DNA of 7,396 bases from the NCBI GenBank assembly GCA_046726955.1, contig JBKPBQ010000023.1, forward strand, positions 1 through 7,396. The letters run 5' to 3'. Below, in pieces: positions 1-5,965 of this stretch (its first letter is position 1; each line of letters opens with the position of its first letter). Made by a program: the position numbers and the translations under genes. Source of the stretch: CAVPGH01 sp046726955 (GTDB taxonomy: Bacteria; Acidobacteriota; Vicinamibacteria; Fen-336). Under the pieces are notes generated by a model. It searched no databases. It was not told where the DNA came from and saw only the letters and a program-made list of their open reading frames with translations.

Positions 1-635
1 GCGTCGCGGGGCGTGACCGCGCCGTTGGCCCAGACCTCGAGGGTGAGCTTCTCGTAGTCGGTGGCCTGGCCCACGCGGGCGGCGTCCACGAAGTAGTTGA
101 CCTTCTTGATCGGCGAGTGGACGGAGTCGAGCGGGATCCACCCGATCGACAGGTCTTCGTCGAAGTTCTTGTCCGCCGAGACGTAGCCGCGGCCCGGCTT
201 CACCCGCATCTCCACCGAGAGCGTCGATCCCTGGCCGAGGGTCGCCACGTAGGCCTCGGGGTCGAGGATCTCCACGTCGGGGTCGGGGGTGATGTGCTTG
301 GCCCGCACCTCGCCCGCCTCGGACGTCTTGAGCGTGAGCGTCTTCGGGTGCTCGACGTGCATCTTCAGGGGGATGCGCTTCAGGTTGAGGATGAGGTCGG
401 TCGTGTCCTCCATCGCCCCGGGGATCGGGGAGAACTCGTGGAGGACGCCTTCCACGCGCACCGCCGTGATGGCCGCGCCCTCGATGCTCGAGAGCAGCAC
501 GCGCCGCAGGGCATTGCCCACGGTGGTCGCGAAGCCCCTCTCGAAAGGCTGCGCGAAAAAGCGGCCGTAGTGGTCGGTCATCGTGTCACGGTCGACCTCG
601 AGGCGCTTCGGCTTCTGGAACCCTTTCCACAGCAT
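1..635 (-). CDS. rpoA: DNA-directed RNA polymerase subunit alpha (N-terminal part, runs off the window)
   Basis: Alpha dimerises through its N-terminal domain and forms the platform on which beta and beta' assemble into RNA polymerase. An ATG at 633-635 opens a frame that stays open to base 1, giving about 211 residues. It begins MLWKGFQKPK and contains the hallmark FERGFATTVGNALRRVLLSS (residues 31-50), including the paired arginines 44-45 of the alpha-dimer and beta-contact region. It continues through VEGVLHEF and ends near DAARVGQATDYEKL, typical of the end of the N-terminal domain. The linker, the C-terminal DNA-binding domain and the stop codon lie outside the window. The gene follows rpsD after 22 nt, with a purine-rich GAGAGG about 11 nt before the start. 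Last gene of the visible alpha operon; rplQ would be expected next. Identity is certain; only the left edge is missing. Confidence 0.97.
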   Translation of the reverse strand, partial: MLWKGFQKPKRLEVDRDTMTDHYGRFFAQPFERGFATTVGNALRRVLLSSIEGAAITAVRVEGVLHEFSPIPGAMEDTTDLILNLKRIPLKMHVEHPKTLTLKTSEAGEVRAKHITPDPDVEILDPEAYVATLGQGSTLSVEMRVKPGRGYVSADKNFDEDLSIGWIPLDSVHSPIKKVNYFVDAARVGQATDYEKLTLEVWANGAVTPRD

Positions 636-657
636 CTTGTGCTCGTCCTCTCTTCGC

Positions 658-1293
658 TTACTTCGAGTACAGCTCGACGATGAGCTGCTCCTGGATCGGG
701 AAGTTCACGTCGTCGCGCGCGGGCATCGACAGGACCTTCCCCTTCATGCCGGTGGTGTCGAGCTCGAGCCACTTGGGCACGCCGCGCCCCTTCACCGCCT
801 CCACCGAGGCCGCGACGAGGGCGTTCTTGGCCGCCCTTGGGCTGAGCGAGACCATGTCTCCCACCCGCACCTGGAACGAGGGCACGTTCATCTTCTTCTC
901 GTTGATGCGCACGTGCCCGTGGCGCACCAGCTGGCGGGCCTGCGCCCGCGAGCTGCCGAAGCCCAGCCGGTAGACGACGTTGTCGAGCCGGCGCTCGAGC
1001 TTGCTGAGCAGCGTCTCCCCCACGACCCCCTTCTCCTGGGAGGCGCGGGTGAAGGTGAGGGCGAACTGCCCCTCCATCATCCCGTAGAGCCGCTTCGTCT
1101 TCTGCTTCTCCCGGAGCTGGAGGCCGTAGCCTTGCAGCTTGCTCTTGATGCGACCGCCCTTGCCGTGCTGGCCGGGGGCGTAGTTGCGCTTCTCGATCGC
1201 GCACTTCTCGGTGAAGCAGCGGTCCCCCTTCAGGAACAGCTTCATCCCTTCCCGGCGGCACAGACGGCAGACCGAACCGATGTATCTCGCCAC
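658..1293 (-). CDS. rpsD: 30S ribosomal protein S4, zinc-binding form
   Basis: S4 is a primary 16S rRNA-binding protein that nucleates assembly of the 30S body and helps maintain decoding accuracy. The product has 211 residues, close to the usual 200-210. The N-terminus carries four cysteines (C9, C12, C26, C31; C-X2-C-X13-C-X4-C), the zinc-ribbon variant of S4, followed by NYAPGQHGKG. The S4-type RNA-binding fold follows: KLERRLDNVVYRLGFGSSRAQARQLVRHGHV at about residues 97-127. It ends QEQLIVELYSK. The start is GTG at 1291-1293, chosen because it gives the conserved VARYIG N-terminus and because AAGGAG, fused to the rpsK stop codon, lies at the right distance. It is 9 nt after rpsK and 22 nt before rpoA. 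In E. coli S4 represses its own operon through a leader before rpsM; no room for such a leader exists here. Confidence 0.98.
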   Translation of the reverse strand: MARYIGSVCRLCRREGMKLFLKGDRCFTEKCAIEKRNYAPGQHGKGGRIKSKLQGYGLQLREKQKTKRLYGMMEGQFALTFTRASQEKGVVGETLLSKLERRLDNVVYRLGFGSSRAQARQLVRHGHVRINEKKMNVPSFQVRVGDMVSLSPRAAKNALVAASVEAVKGRGVPKWLELDTTGMKGKVLSMPARDDVNFPIQEQLIVELYSK

Positions 1294-1302
1294 AGCTTCT
1301 CC

Positions 1303-1722
1303 TTAGACCCGGCGCCGCTTGGGCGGGCGGCAGCCGTTGTGGGGGATGGGGGTGACGTCCTTGATTGACTTGATCTCCACCCCCGCTGCCTGGAGGGCGC
1401 GGATCGCCGACTCGCGCCCGCTCCCCGGGCCCTTCACGCGGATGTCGAGGGACCGAAGCCCGCTCTCCTTGGCCACGGTGGCGGCGGCGGTCGCCGCCTG
1501 CTGGGCCGCGAAGGGCGTGCCCTTCCGCGAGCCCTTGAACCCGAGGGTGCCCGCGCTCGACCAGGTCACCACGTGGCCTTCCATGTCGGTGATGGTCACG
1601 TGGGTGTTGTTGAAGGAGGCGTGGACGTGGGCGATCCCGTGTACCACGTGGCGCTTCTCCTTCTTGCTCTTCTTGGCGGCCGGCTTCTCGCCCGGCGCCT
1701 TCTCCGTCGTCTTGTCGGTCAT
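1303..1722 (-). CDS. rpsK: 30S ribosomal protein S11
   Basis: S11 sits on the 30S platform, binds 16S rRNA late in assembly and helps form the cleft that holds mRNA near the exit channel. The product has 139 residues. A lysine-rich leader of about 24 residues precedes the conserved core. Core landmarks are AHVHASFNNTHVTITD, SSAGTLGFKGSRKGTPFAAQ, VKGPGSGRESAIRAL and the C-terminal signature DVTPIPHNGCRPPKRRRV. The N-terminal leader is somewhat longer than in E. coli S11 (129 residues), which is common outside the proteobacteria. The ATG at 1720-1722 is 7 nt after the rpsM stop, and that stop (TAG) is fused to the purine-rich ribosome-binding stretch GGAAGAAG, which suggests translational coupling. 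No oddities. Confidence 0.98.
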   Translation of the reverse strand: MTDKTTEKAPGEKPAAKKSKKEKRHVVHGIAHVHASFNNTHVTITDMEGHVVTWSSAGTLGFKGSRKGTPFAAQQAATAAATVAKESGLRSLDIRVKGPGSGRESAIRALQAAGVEIKSIKDVTPIPHNGCRPPKRRRV

Positions 1723-1729
1723 CTTCTTC

Positions 1730-2119
1730 CTACGCTCCTGGCGTGGTCGGCTTCTTCACCGCGCGGATCATGGCCCGCCGCGGGCCCTTGCGGGTGCGGG
1801 CGTTCGTGTGGGTGCGCTGGCCCCGCACGGGGAGGTTGCGGCGGTGCCGCATCCCCCGGTAGGAGCCGACCTCCATCAGGCGCTTGATGTTCATGGCGAC
1901 GTCCTTTCGGAGGTCGCCTTCCACTCCGCCTTCGGAGTCGATGATCTTCGCGATGCGGCTCGTCTCCTCCTCGGAGAGGTCCTTGACCCGGACGCTCGGG
2001 TCGATGTTGGCCTTGCCGAGGATCTTGTTGCTGCGCGAGACCCCGATGCCGTAGATGTAGGTGAGAGCGATCTCCACGCGCTTCTGGCGCGGAAGGTCGA
2101 CGCCCGCGATACGTGCCAT
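1730..2119 (-). CDS. rpsM: 30S ribosomal protein S13
   Basis: S13 lies in the head of the 30S subunit, contacts the P-site tRNA through its C-terminal tail and forms bridges to L5 in the 50S. The product has 129 residues, slightly longer than the usual 118-125. It begins MARIAGVDLPRQKRVEIALT, followed by YIYGIGVSRSNKIL (helix-two-turn-helix region), then SYRGMRHRRNLPVRGQRTHTNARTRKG, the conserved basic region that reaches toward the tRNA. The short PTTPGA end adds a few residues past the basic tail. The start ATG at 2117-2119 is only 3 nt after the rpmJ stop (TAAGGAATG). The nearest usable ribosome-binding sequence is therefore the G-rich end of rpmJ, so translation is probably coupled to rpmJ. 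There is no untranslated leader, so an E. coli-style S4-binding pseudoknot cannot sit directly upstream. Confidence 0.98.
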   Translation of the reverse strand: MARIAGVDLPRQKRVEIALTYIYGIGVSRSNKILGKANIDPSVRVKDLSEEETSRIAKIIDSEGGVEGDLRKDVAMNIKRLMEVGSYRGMRHRRNLPVRGQRTHTNARTRKGPRRAMIRAVKKPTTPGA

Positions 2120-2122
2120 TCC

Positions 2123-2236
2123 TTACCCCTGCCTCTGCTTGTGCTTCTGGTTCGCGCAGATGATGTAGACGACGCCTTGGCGCCGCACCACCTTGCACTT
2201 CACGCAGATCTTCTTGACCGACGACCTTACTTTCAC
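2123..2236 (-). CDS. rpmJ: 50S ribosomal protein L36, zinc-binding form
   Basis: L36 is the smallest common bacterial ribosomal protein and stabilises 23S rRNA folding near the L7/L12 stalk base. I read a 37-residue frame starting at GTG 2234-2236 and ending at TAA 2123-2125. It opens VKVRSSVKKICVKCKVVRR and ends KHKQRQG, a near-perfect match to the L36 family. The zinc ligands C11, C14, C27 and H32 are all present, so this is the zinc-dependent (C+) type. It starts 2 nt after the infA stop and ends 3 nt before the rpsM ATG. The infA-rpmJ-rpsM order is standard in bacteria. At 37 codons it is easily missed by gene finders with a length cutoff. Confidence 0.97.
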   Translation of the reverse strand: MKVRSSVKKICVKCKVVRRQGVVYIICANQKHKQRQG

Positions 2237-2238
2237 TG

Positions 2239-2463
2239 TTACCTCGAGTCCCGGCGGCGCACGATGCGCCCGCGGGTCATGTCGTAGGGCATGAGCTCCA
2301 CCACCACCGCGTCTCCGGGGAGCAGGCGCAAGAGCGCGATAGCACCTCCGGAAACGTGGGCCGTCACCTGGGCGCGCGCCTCCCCCTCGACCTCCACCCG
2401 GTAGAGCGCGCCCGGGAGGGCCTCCCGCACCGTGGCCGGAACTTCCAGGGCCGCTTCAGGCAC
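2239..2463 (-). CDS. infA: Translation initiation factor IF-1, divergent
   Basis: IF-1 is an OB-fold protein that occupies the 30S A site during initiation and supports IF-2 and IF-3. The product has 74 residues (usual length 70-75). Position between map and rpmJ and the segments TVREALPGALYRVEVEG, TAHVSG, LLPGDAVVVELMPYD and MTRGRIVRRR identify it. It departs from the family at the loop after VSG: the usual basic KMRKN(F/Y)IR stretch is replaced by a one-residue-shorter, hydrophobic GAIALLR. The usual acidic/lysine start (AKED) is also absent. The reading frame is intact and the other frames do not restore the missing loop, so a sequencing frameshift is unlikely. The GTG start at 2461-2463 has GGAGG 6 nt upstream and overlaps the map end by 8 nt. 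Identity as an IF-1 family protein is firm; full function is less sure, since a canonical copy could exist elsewhere. Confidence 0.9.
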   Translation of the reverse strand: MPEAALEVPATVREALPGALYRVEVEGEARAQVTAHVSGGAIALLRLLPGDAVVVELMPYDMTRGRIVRRRDSR

Positions 2464-3241
2464 GGGCCCCCTCCGCTTCGCGGTCCGCGTACGGGTACGG
2501 CTCGGAGAGGATCCAGGGGCCGTGGGCCATCACCGCCACCGTGAACTCGTAGTGCGCGGAGAGGCTGCCGTCCGCCGTGATCGCCGTCCAGCCGTCGTCG
2601 AGCATCGCCACCTCGTGGCCGCCGACGTTGACCATGGGCTCGATCGCCAGGCACATCCCGGGGACGAGCCGCTCGCGGCGTCCCGCCGGACCGTAGTTCG
2701 GCACCTGCGGCTCCTCGTGCAGGCGCGTCCCGATGCCGTGGCCCACGAACTCGCGCACCACCGAGTAGCCGTGCTTCTCGGCGTGGGCCTGGATCGCGTT
2801 GCCGATGTCGCCCACGCGCTTGCCGGGGCGCGCGGCGTCGATCCCGAGGGCGAGCGCGTCCTGCGTGACCTTCATGAGCCGCCGCGCGGCGTCGGAGATC
2901 CGGCCCACGGCGACGGTGCGCGCGGCGTCCCCGTAGAACCCCCCGACCACGCAGCCGAGGTCGAGCCCCACGATGTCGCCGTCCTTGAGCTTGCGGCCGC
3001 TCGGGATCCCGTGCACGACCTCGTCGTTCACGGCCACGCAGAGGCTCGCCGGGTAGCCGCGGTAGCCGAGGAAGGCCGGCTTCGCCCCTTCCTTCTCGAT
3101 CCGCTCCCGCGCGATCCGGTCCAGCTCCTTCGTGGTCACTCCCGGGACCGCGGCCTTCTCGAGGACATCCAGGGTGTCGACCACGATGCGGCAGGCCCGC
3201 GCCATCTTCTGCAGCTCCGGCCAGGACTTCTGCACGCTCAC
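2456..3241 (-). CDS. map: Methionine aminopeptidase, type I
   Basis: This enzyme removes the N-terminal methionine from nascent proteins when the second residue is small. It is cytosolic, uses two metal ions and has the pita-bread fold. The product is 261 residues, as expected for a bacterial type Ia enzyme without extra N-terminal domains. All five metal ligands are visible: D94 (in VGLDLG), D105 (in FYGDAA), H168 (in VGHGIG), E201 (in AIEPM) and E232 (in AHYEFT). The substrate-contacting histidines H77 (NDEVVHGIPS) and H175 (LHEEPQVPNYG) are also present. The start is GTG at 3239-3241, overlapping the adk TGA as GTGA, with GGAG 8 nt upstream; a second in-frame GTG two codons later (3233-3235) is less well placed. 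The frame stays open upstream through adk, but that extension is not protein-like. The secY-adk-map-infA context is standard. Predicted catalytically active. Confidence 0.97.
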   Translation of the reverse strand: MSVQKSWPELQKMARACRIVVDTLDVLEKAAVPGVTTKELDRIARERIEKEGAKPAFLGYRGYPASLCVAVNDEVVHGIPSGRKLKDGDIVGLDLGCVVGGFYGDAARTVAVGRISDAARRLMKVTQDALALGIDAARPGKRVGDIGNAIQAHAEKHGYSVVREFVGHGIGTRLHEEPQVPNYGPAGRRERLVPGMCLAIEPMVNVGGHEVAMLDDGWTAITADGSLSAHYEFTVAVMAHGPWILSEPYPYADREAEGARA

Positions 3242-3831
3242 GAGCGCTTCTCCAGCCGGCTTCGCAGATCCTTCTGCACCTCTTCTACGTCGCGGAACCC
3301 ATCGATGCGGTGAAAGCGAGCGTTGGCCTTGTAGAAGTCGATGAGGGGCAGCGTCCGATCGTCGTACTCCTTGAGTCGGAGCAATACGGTGGACCCCGCG
3401 TCGTCGATGCGCTGGCGGCTGCCCAGCCGCTTCAGGAGCTCCTCGCGCGGCACCTCCATGTCGAAGATGTCGAAGGTGGCCGCCCCCCCGGTCACGAGCG
3501 ACTCCAGGCTCTCGGCCTGGCCGATGGTGCGCGGGAAGCCGTCGAGGATGAAGCCGTGCGCGCAGTCCGGCTCGGCGATGCGCTCGCGGATCATGGCCAC
3601 GAGCAGCTCGTCCGGCACGAGCTTGCCCTGGTTGATGAGTGGCCCCGCGTGCTTCCCGATGGCGGTGCCTCGAGCGATGTGATCGCGGAGCATGTCGCCA
3701 GTCGAGATCTGGGGCACACCCAGCCACTCCGCGAGGCGCGCCGCCTGCGTGCCCTTCCCGGCCCCGGGGGGGCCCAGGAAGATGATGCGGGCCTTCGCGG
3801 CCCCGTCGCGCTGGAGGTTAGCGGCGGCCAC
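3238..3831 (-). CDS. adk: Adenylate kinase, short-LID form
   Basis: Adenylate kinase interconverts ATP + AMP and 2 ADP, balancing adenine nucleotides in the cytosol. From the chosen start the product has 197 residues. The P-loop GPPGAGKGT is at residues 20-28, the AMP-binding STGDMLR at 43-49, the GFILDGFPRT motif at 93-102, and the LID region is RQRIDDAGSTVLLRL at 139-153. The LID is the short type: the 25-30-residue insertion carrying the zinc-binding cysteines or the equivalent H/S/D/T set is absent, as in actinobacterial and eukaryotic cytosolic enzymes. No ATG lies near the conserved RIIFLG strand. The best start is GTG at 3829-3831, giving a 15-residue leader, overlapping the secY end by 14 nt, with GGGAGG 11 nt upstream. 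The exact start is uncertain (a few codons either way); identity is not. Confidence 0.95.
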   Translation of the reverse strand: MAAANLQRDGAAKARIIFLGPPGAGKGTQAARLAEWLGVPQISTGDMLRDHIARGTAIGKHAGPLINQGKLVPDELLVAMIRERIAEPDCAHGFILDGFPRTIGQAESLESLVTGGAATFDIFDMEVPREELLKRLGSRQRIDDAGSTVLLRLKEYDDRTLPLIDFYKANARFHRIDGFRDVEEVQKDLRSRLEKRS

Positions 3832-5221
3832 GGACGCGGCGTCCTCCCTTTCCGCTGAAGCCGTCGTAGTGGCGCATGATGAGCTGCGCCTCGATCTGGG
3901 CCACCGTGTCCATGGCCACACCCACCACGATGAGGAGCGACGTCCCGCCGAAATAGAAGTTGAGGTGCAGGCCCTCCGTGATCCAGCCCAGGTTGTTGTT
4001 CGAGAGGAACATGTCGAGCGAGGGACCGATCACGGGGATGGGGGCGACCTTGAAGCCGGTGATCAGGAACTCGGGGAGGATGGCGACGAGGGCGAGGTAG
4101 AGGGCGCCCCCGAACGTGATGCGGCCCAGGATGTGGTCGAGGTACTCGGCCGTCTTCTTCCCGGGACGGATGCCGGGGATGAAGCCGCCGTACTTGCGCA
4201 TGTTCTCCGCCACGTCGTCGGGGTTGAACACGATCGCGGTGTAGAAGTAGCAGAAGAAGATGATGAAGGAGACGTAGAGCAGGTTGTAGAGCGGCATCCC
4301 CCAGTGCAGCTGCTCGGAGACCGACTGCATCCAGGGGTTGTTGGCCTGGAAGTAGGAGGCGATCGTCTGCGGGAAGGCGATGATCGACGAGGCGAAGATG
4401 ACGGGGATGACGCCGCTCGTGTTGACGCGCAGGGGCAGGTGCGTGCTCTGCCCTCCCATGATGCGGCGGCCCACCACGCGCTTCGCGTACTGCACGGGGA
4501 TGCGGCGCTGGCCGCGCTCCACGAACACGATGGCCGCGATCACGAGGGCCATGCACGCGACGAGCAGGAGGGCGGCGATGAGGCTCAACTCGCCGCGCTG
4601 GATCATCGTGAACGTTTCGATGACCCCCCGGGGGAAGCCCACCACGATCCCTGCGAAGATGATGAGGCTCATCCCGTTGCCGATGCCGCGCTCCGTGATT
4701 TGCTCCCCCAGCCACATGATGAACGCCGTGCCCGTGGTGAGCGTGAGCACGGTCATGATCTTGAAGGACCAGCCCGGGTTCTCGACGATCTTGAACTGGT
4801 TGGCGATCGTCATGCTCTGCAGGTAGGCGGCGATCCCCAGCGACTGCACGATCGAGAGGAGCACCGTCCCGTAGCGGGTGTACTGCGTGATCTTGCGCTT
4901 CCCGAGCTCGCCTTCCTTGCTGAGCTTCTCCAGGAAGGGCCAGACCACGGTCAGGAGCTGCAGGATGATGGAGGCCGAGATGTAGGGCATGATCCCGAGC
5001 GCGAAGATCGTGACGTTCTTCATGTTCCCGCCCGAGAACATGTCCACGAGGCCGAACCAGTTGGCCTTGTTCTGGTCGAAGAAGTCGACGAGGGCCTGGG
5101 CGTTGATGCCGGGCGTGGGGACGTGGCTTCCCAGCCGGTACACCGCCAGGATCCCCAGTGTAAACAGCACCCGCTTGCGCAGGTCTGGGATGTCCCAGAT
5201 GTTTCGCAGGCTCTGCAGCAT
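3818..5221 (-). CDS. secY: Protein translocase subunit SecY
   Basis: SecY is the channel of the general secretion system, working with SecE, SecG, SecA and ribosomes to export or insert proteins at the inner membrane. The product has 467 residues, somewhat longer than the usual 430-450. About ten hydrophobic segments fit the family: roughly 18-34, 70-94, 115-137, 152-172, 183-199, 212-234, 270-290, 310-332, 366-388 and 423-440. Landmarks are the plug region LVDMFSGGNMKN (58-69), TERGIGNGMSLIIF (176-188), the basic cytosolic loop VERGQRRIPVQYAKR (234-248) implicated in ribosome and SecA contact, and MRHYDGF near the C-terminus. The TM9-TM10 loop (about 389-421) looks longer than in E. coli SecY. 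The ATG at 5219-5221 lies 8 nt after rplO with TAGGAAG joined to the rplO stop. The end overlaps adk. Confidence 0.98.
   Translation of the reverse strand: MLQSLRNIWDIPDLRKRVLFTLGILAVYRLGSHVPTPGINAQALVDFFDQNKANWFGLVDMFSGGNMKNVTIFALGIMPYISASIILQLLTVVWPFLEKLSKEGELGKRKITQYTRYGTVLLSIVQSLGIAAYLQSMTIANQFKIVENPGWSFKIMTVLTLTTGTAFIMWLGEQITERGIGNGMSLIIFAGIVVGFPRGVIETFTMIQRGELSLIAALLLVACMALVIAAIVFVERGQRRIPVQYAKRVVGRRIMGGQSTHLPLRVNTSGVIPVIFASSIIAFPQTIASYFQANNPWMQSVSEQLHWGMPLYNLLYVSFIIFFCYFYTAIVFNPDDVAENMRKYGGFIPGIRPGKKTAEYLDHILGRITFGGALYLALVAILPEFLITGFKVAPIPVIGPSLDMFLSNNNLGWITEGLHLNFYFGGTSLLIVVGVAMDTVAQIEAQLIMRHYDGFSGKGGRRVRGRR
3843..3848 (-). promoter_or_regulatory. Ribosome-binding site that supports the adk GTG start
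   Basis: The mRNA-strand sequence GGGAGG lies inside the last codons of secY, 11 nt before the GTG at 3829-3831. It is the only good Shine-Dalgarno-like stretch near the adk 5' end and is the main reason for choosing that GTG, since no ATG is available. The spacing is at the long end of the usual range. Confidence 0.55.
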
Positions 5222-5229
5222 CTCGCTTC

Positions 5230-5676
5230 CTACTTCTCCAGGACCTCGGCCTTGCCCCCGAGGCCGGCGATCCGCTCCTGGGCCTTCGCGCTGAACTTGT
5301 GCGCGCGCACGGTGAGGGCCTTCGTGAGGTCGCCCTTGGCGAGGATCTTCACCCCGTCGAGCGCCTTCCTCACGAGCCCCCGCTTCTGGAGGACCTCCGG
5401 GGTCACGATCGATCCCGCCTCGAACACCTCGAGGCGGCCGAGGTTCACCTCGGCGTACTCCTTGCGGAACGGGTTGTGGAAGCCGCGCTTCGGCACGCGG
5501 CGGTGCAGCGGCATCTGGCCGCCCTCGAAGCCCGGCTTGCGGGCGAAGCCGCTCCGGCTCTTCTGGCCCTTCTCCCCGCGTCCCGACGTCTTCCCGAGCC
5601 CGCTGCCGGGGCCGCGGCCCACGCGCTTGCGCTCGCGGACGCTGCCCGGAGCCGGCTTCAGATCGTGAAGTGCCAT
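5230..5676 (-). CDS. rplO: 50S ribosomal protein L15
   Basis: L15 binds 23S rRNA late in 50S assembly and threads a long basic N-terminal extension into the subunit. The product has 148 residues (usual 144-150). It begins MALHDLKPAPGSVRERKRVGRG, followed by the glycine/basic GSGLGKTSGRGEKGQKSRSG and the conserved FEGGQMPLHRRVPKRGF, with the globular domain EVNLGRLEVF onward to KAEVLEK. The start is ATG at 5674-5676, not the farther in-frame start at 5742. It matches the family N-terminus and has AAGGAG 5 nt upstream, while the longer version would translate the intergenic repeat. The 82-nt gap to rpmD contains repeat copy A. It is 8 nt ahead of secY. Confidence 0.97.
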   Translation of the reverse strand: MALHDLKPAPGSVRERKRVGRGPGSGLGKTSGRGEKGQKSRSGFARKPGFEGGQMPLHRRVPKRGFHNPFRKEYAEVNLGRLEVFEAGSIVTPEVLQKRGLVRKALDGVKILAKGDLTKALTVRAHKFSAKAQERIAGLGGKAEVLEK

Positions 5677-5678
5677 TG

Positions 5679-5687
5679 CCTCTCCTT
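5679..5687 (-). promoter_or_regulatory. Ribosome-binding site of rplO
   Basis: AAGGAGAGG on the mRNA strand, with its AAGGAG core 5 nt before the ATG at 5674-5676, is the strongest Shine-Dalgarno match in this gap and fixes the L15 start. It lies just downstream of the G-rich repeat copy A, overlapping its edge by only two bases, so the repeat does not replace it (unlike the situation at rpmD). Confidence 0.75.
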
Positions 5688-5734
5688 CATCGACCCCCCA
5701 CCCTGTCCCTCCCCACGTCGGGGGAGGGGATCGC
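5686..5734 (-). repeat. Intergenic palindromic repeat, copy A (upstream of rplO)
   Basis: A 49-nt element in the rpmD-rplO gap that matches copy B (5961-6009) at 46 of 49 positions in the same orientation, 275 nt apart. The differences are A5693/C5968, T5706/C5981 and C5719/A5994 (plus strand). Its core is an 8-bp inverted repeat (5707-5714 with 5721-5728) around a 6-nt loop. On the mRNA strand 5694-5714 has four G tracts of 4, 3, 3 and 6 separated by A, ACA and T, which is a G-quadruplex motif. No T tract follows the stem, so it does not look like an intrinsic terminator. It resembles short interspersed REP-like elements; its mobility and function are unknown. Confidence 0.85.
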
Positions 5735-5758
5735 TGTTCCACGTGTTGCGCCGCGCCT

Positions 5759-5965
5759 TCACTGCTGATCCACCACGGAAACGAGGTGCGAGACCTTGGT
5801 AATCATCCCTCGCACCATCGGGGTGTCCTCGCGCTCCACCACCTGGTGCATCCGCCGCAGCCCGAGGCCGCGCACGGTGGCGCGCTGCTCGTCGGTGCCG
5901 CCGATGACGCTGCCCGTCATCTTGATCTTGATCTTCCCGCCCGGCTTCGCCGTCTTCTTGTTCAT
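5759..5965 (-). CDS. rpmD: 50S ribosomal protein L30
   Basis: L30 is a small late-assembling 50S protein that is missing in several bacterial lineages. The product has 68 residues (usual about 58-65). After a short lysine-rich leader it has KIKIKMTGSVIGGTDEQRATVRG, then LGLRRMHQVVEREDTPMVRGMI and TKVSHLVSVV, the standard L30 core. The ATG at 5963-5965 is the only reasonable start: the next methionine is at residue 16, inside the first strand. Its start lies inside the edge of repeat copy B, and the only ribosome-binding-like sequence is the repeat's own G-run (AGGGTGG followed by Gs). It sits between two copies of the repeat, with 87 nt to rpsE and 82 nt to rplO, much looser packing than elsewhere in the operon. 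Confidence 0.96.
   Translation of the reverse strand: MNKKTAKPGGKIKIKMTGSVIGGTDEQRATVRGLGLRRMHQVVEREDTPMVRGMITKVSHLVSVVDQQ

Noticed and set aside
117..683. Plus-strand 188-codon frame opposite rpoA
   Set aside because: The minus strand carries a clear RNA polymerase alpha N-terminal domain across the whole stretch.
583..2287. Long plus-strand frames opposite rpsD, rpsK and rpsM
   Set aside because: They are antisense shadows of conserved ribosomal genes with high-GC third positions; the predicted products are low-complexity and lack family motifs.
3242..3727. A 162-codon N-terminal extension of methionine aminopeptidase
   Set aside because: The frame is open but runs through adk in a different frame, is Arg/His/Pro-rich and resembles no MetAP extension; GTG at 3239-3241 with an SD explains the start.
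3832..3921. Longer Adk N-terminus starting far inside secY
   Set aside because: The extra residues are Trp/Arg/Ser-rich, unlike any adenylate kinase, and would overlap secY by more than 100 nt.
3692..5668. A 658-codon open frame on the plus strand opposite secY and rplO
   Set aside because: Its product is dominated by His, Asp, Glu, Arg and Val in a pattern typical of the antisense of a high-GC hydrophobic gene. It has no recognisable domain, and SecY/L15 on the other strand are unmistakable.
5677..5742. N-terminal extension of L15 starting in the rpmD gap
   Set aside because: It would translate repeat copy A, and the conserved L15 N-terminus begins at the ATG at 5674-5676 with a good ribosome-binding site.
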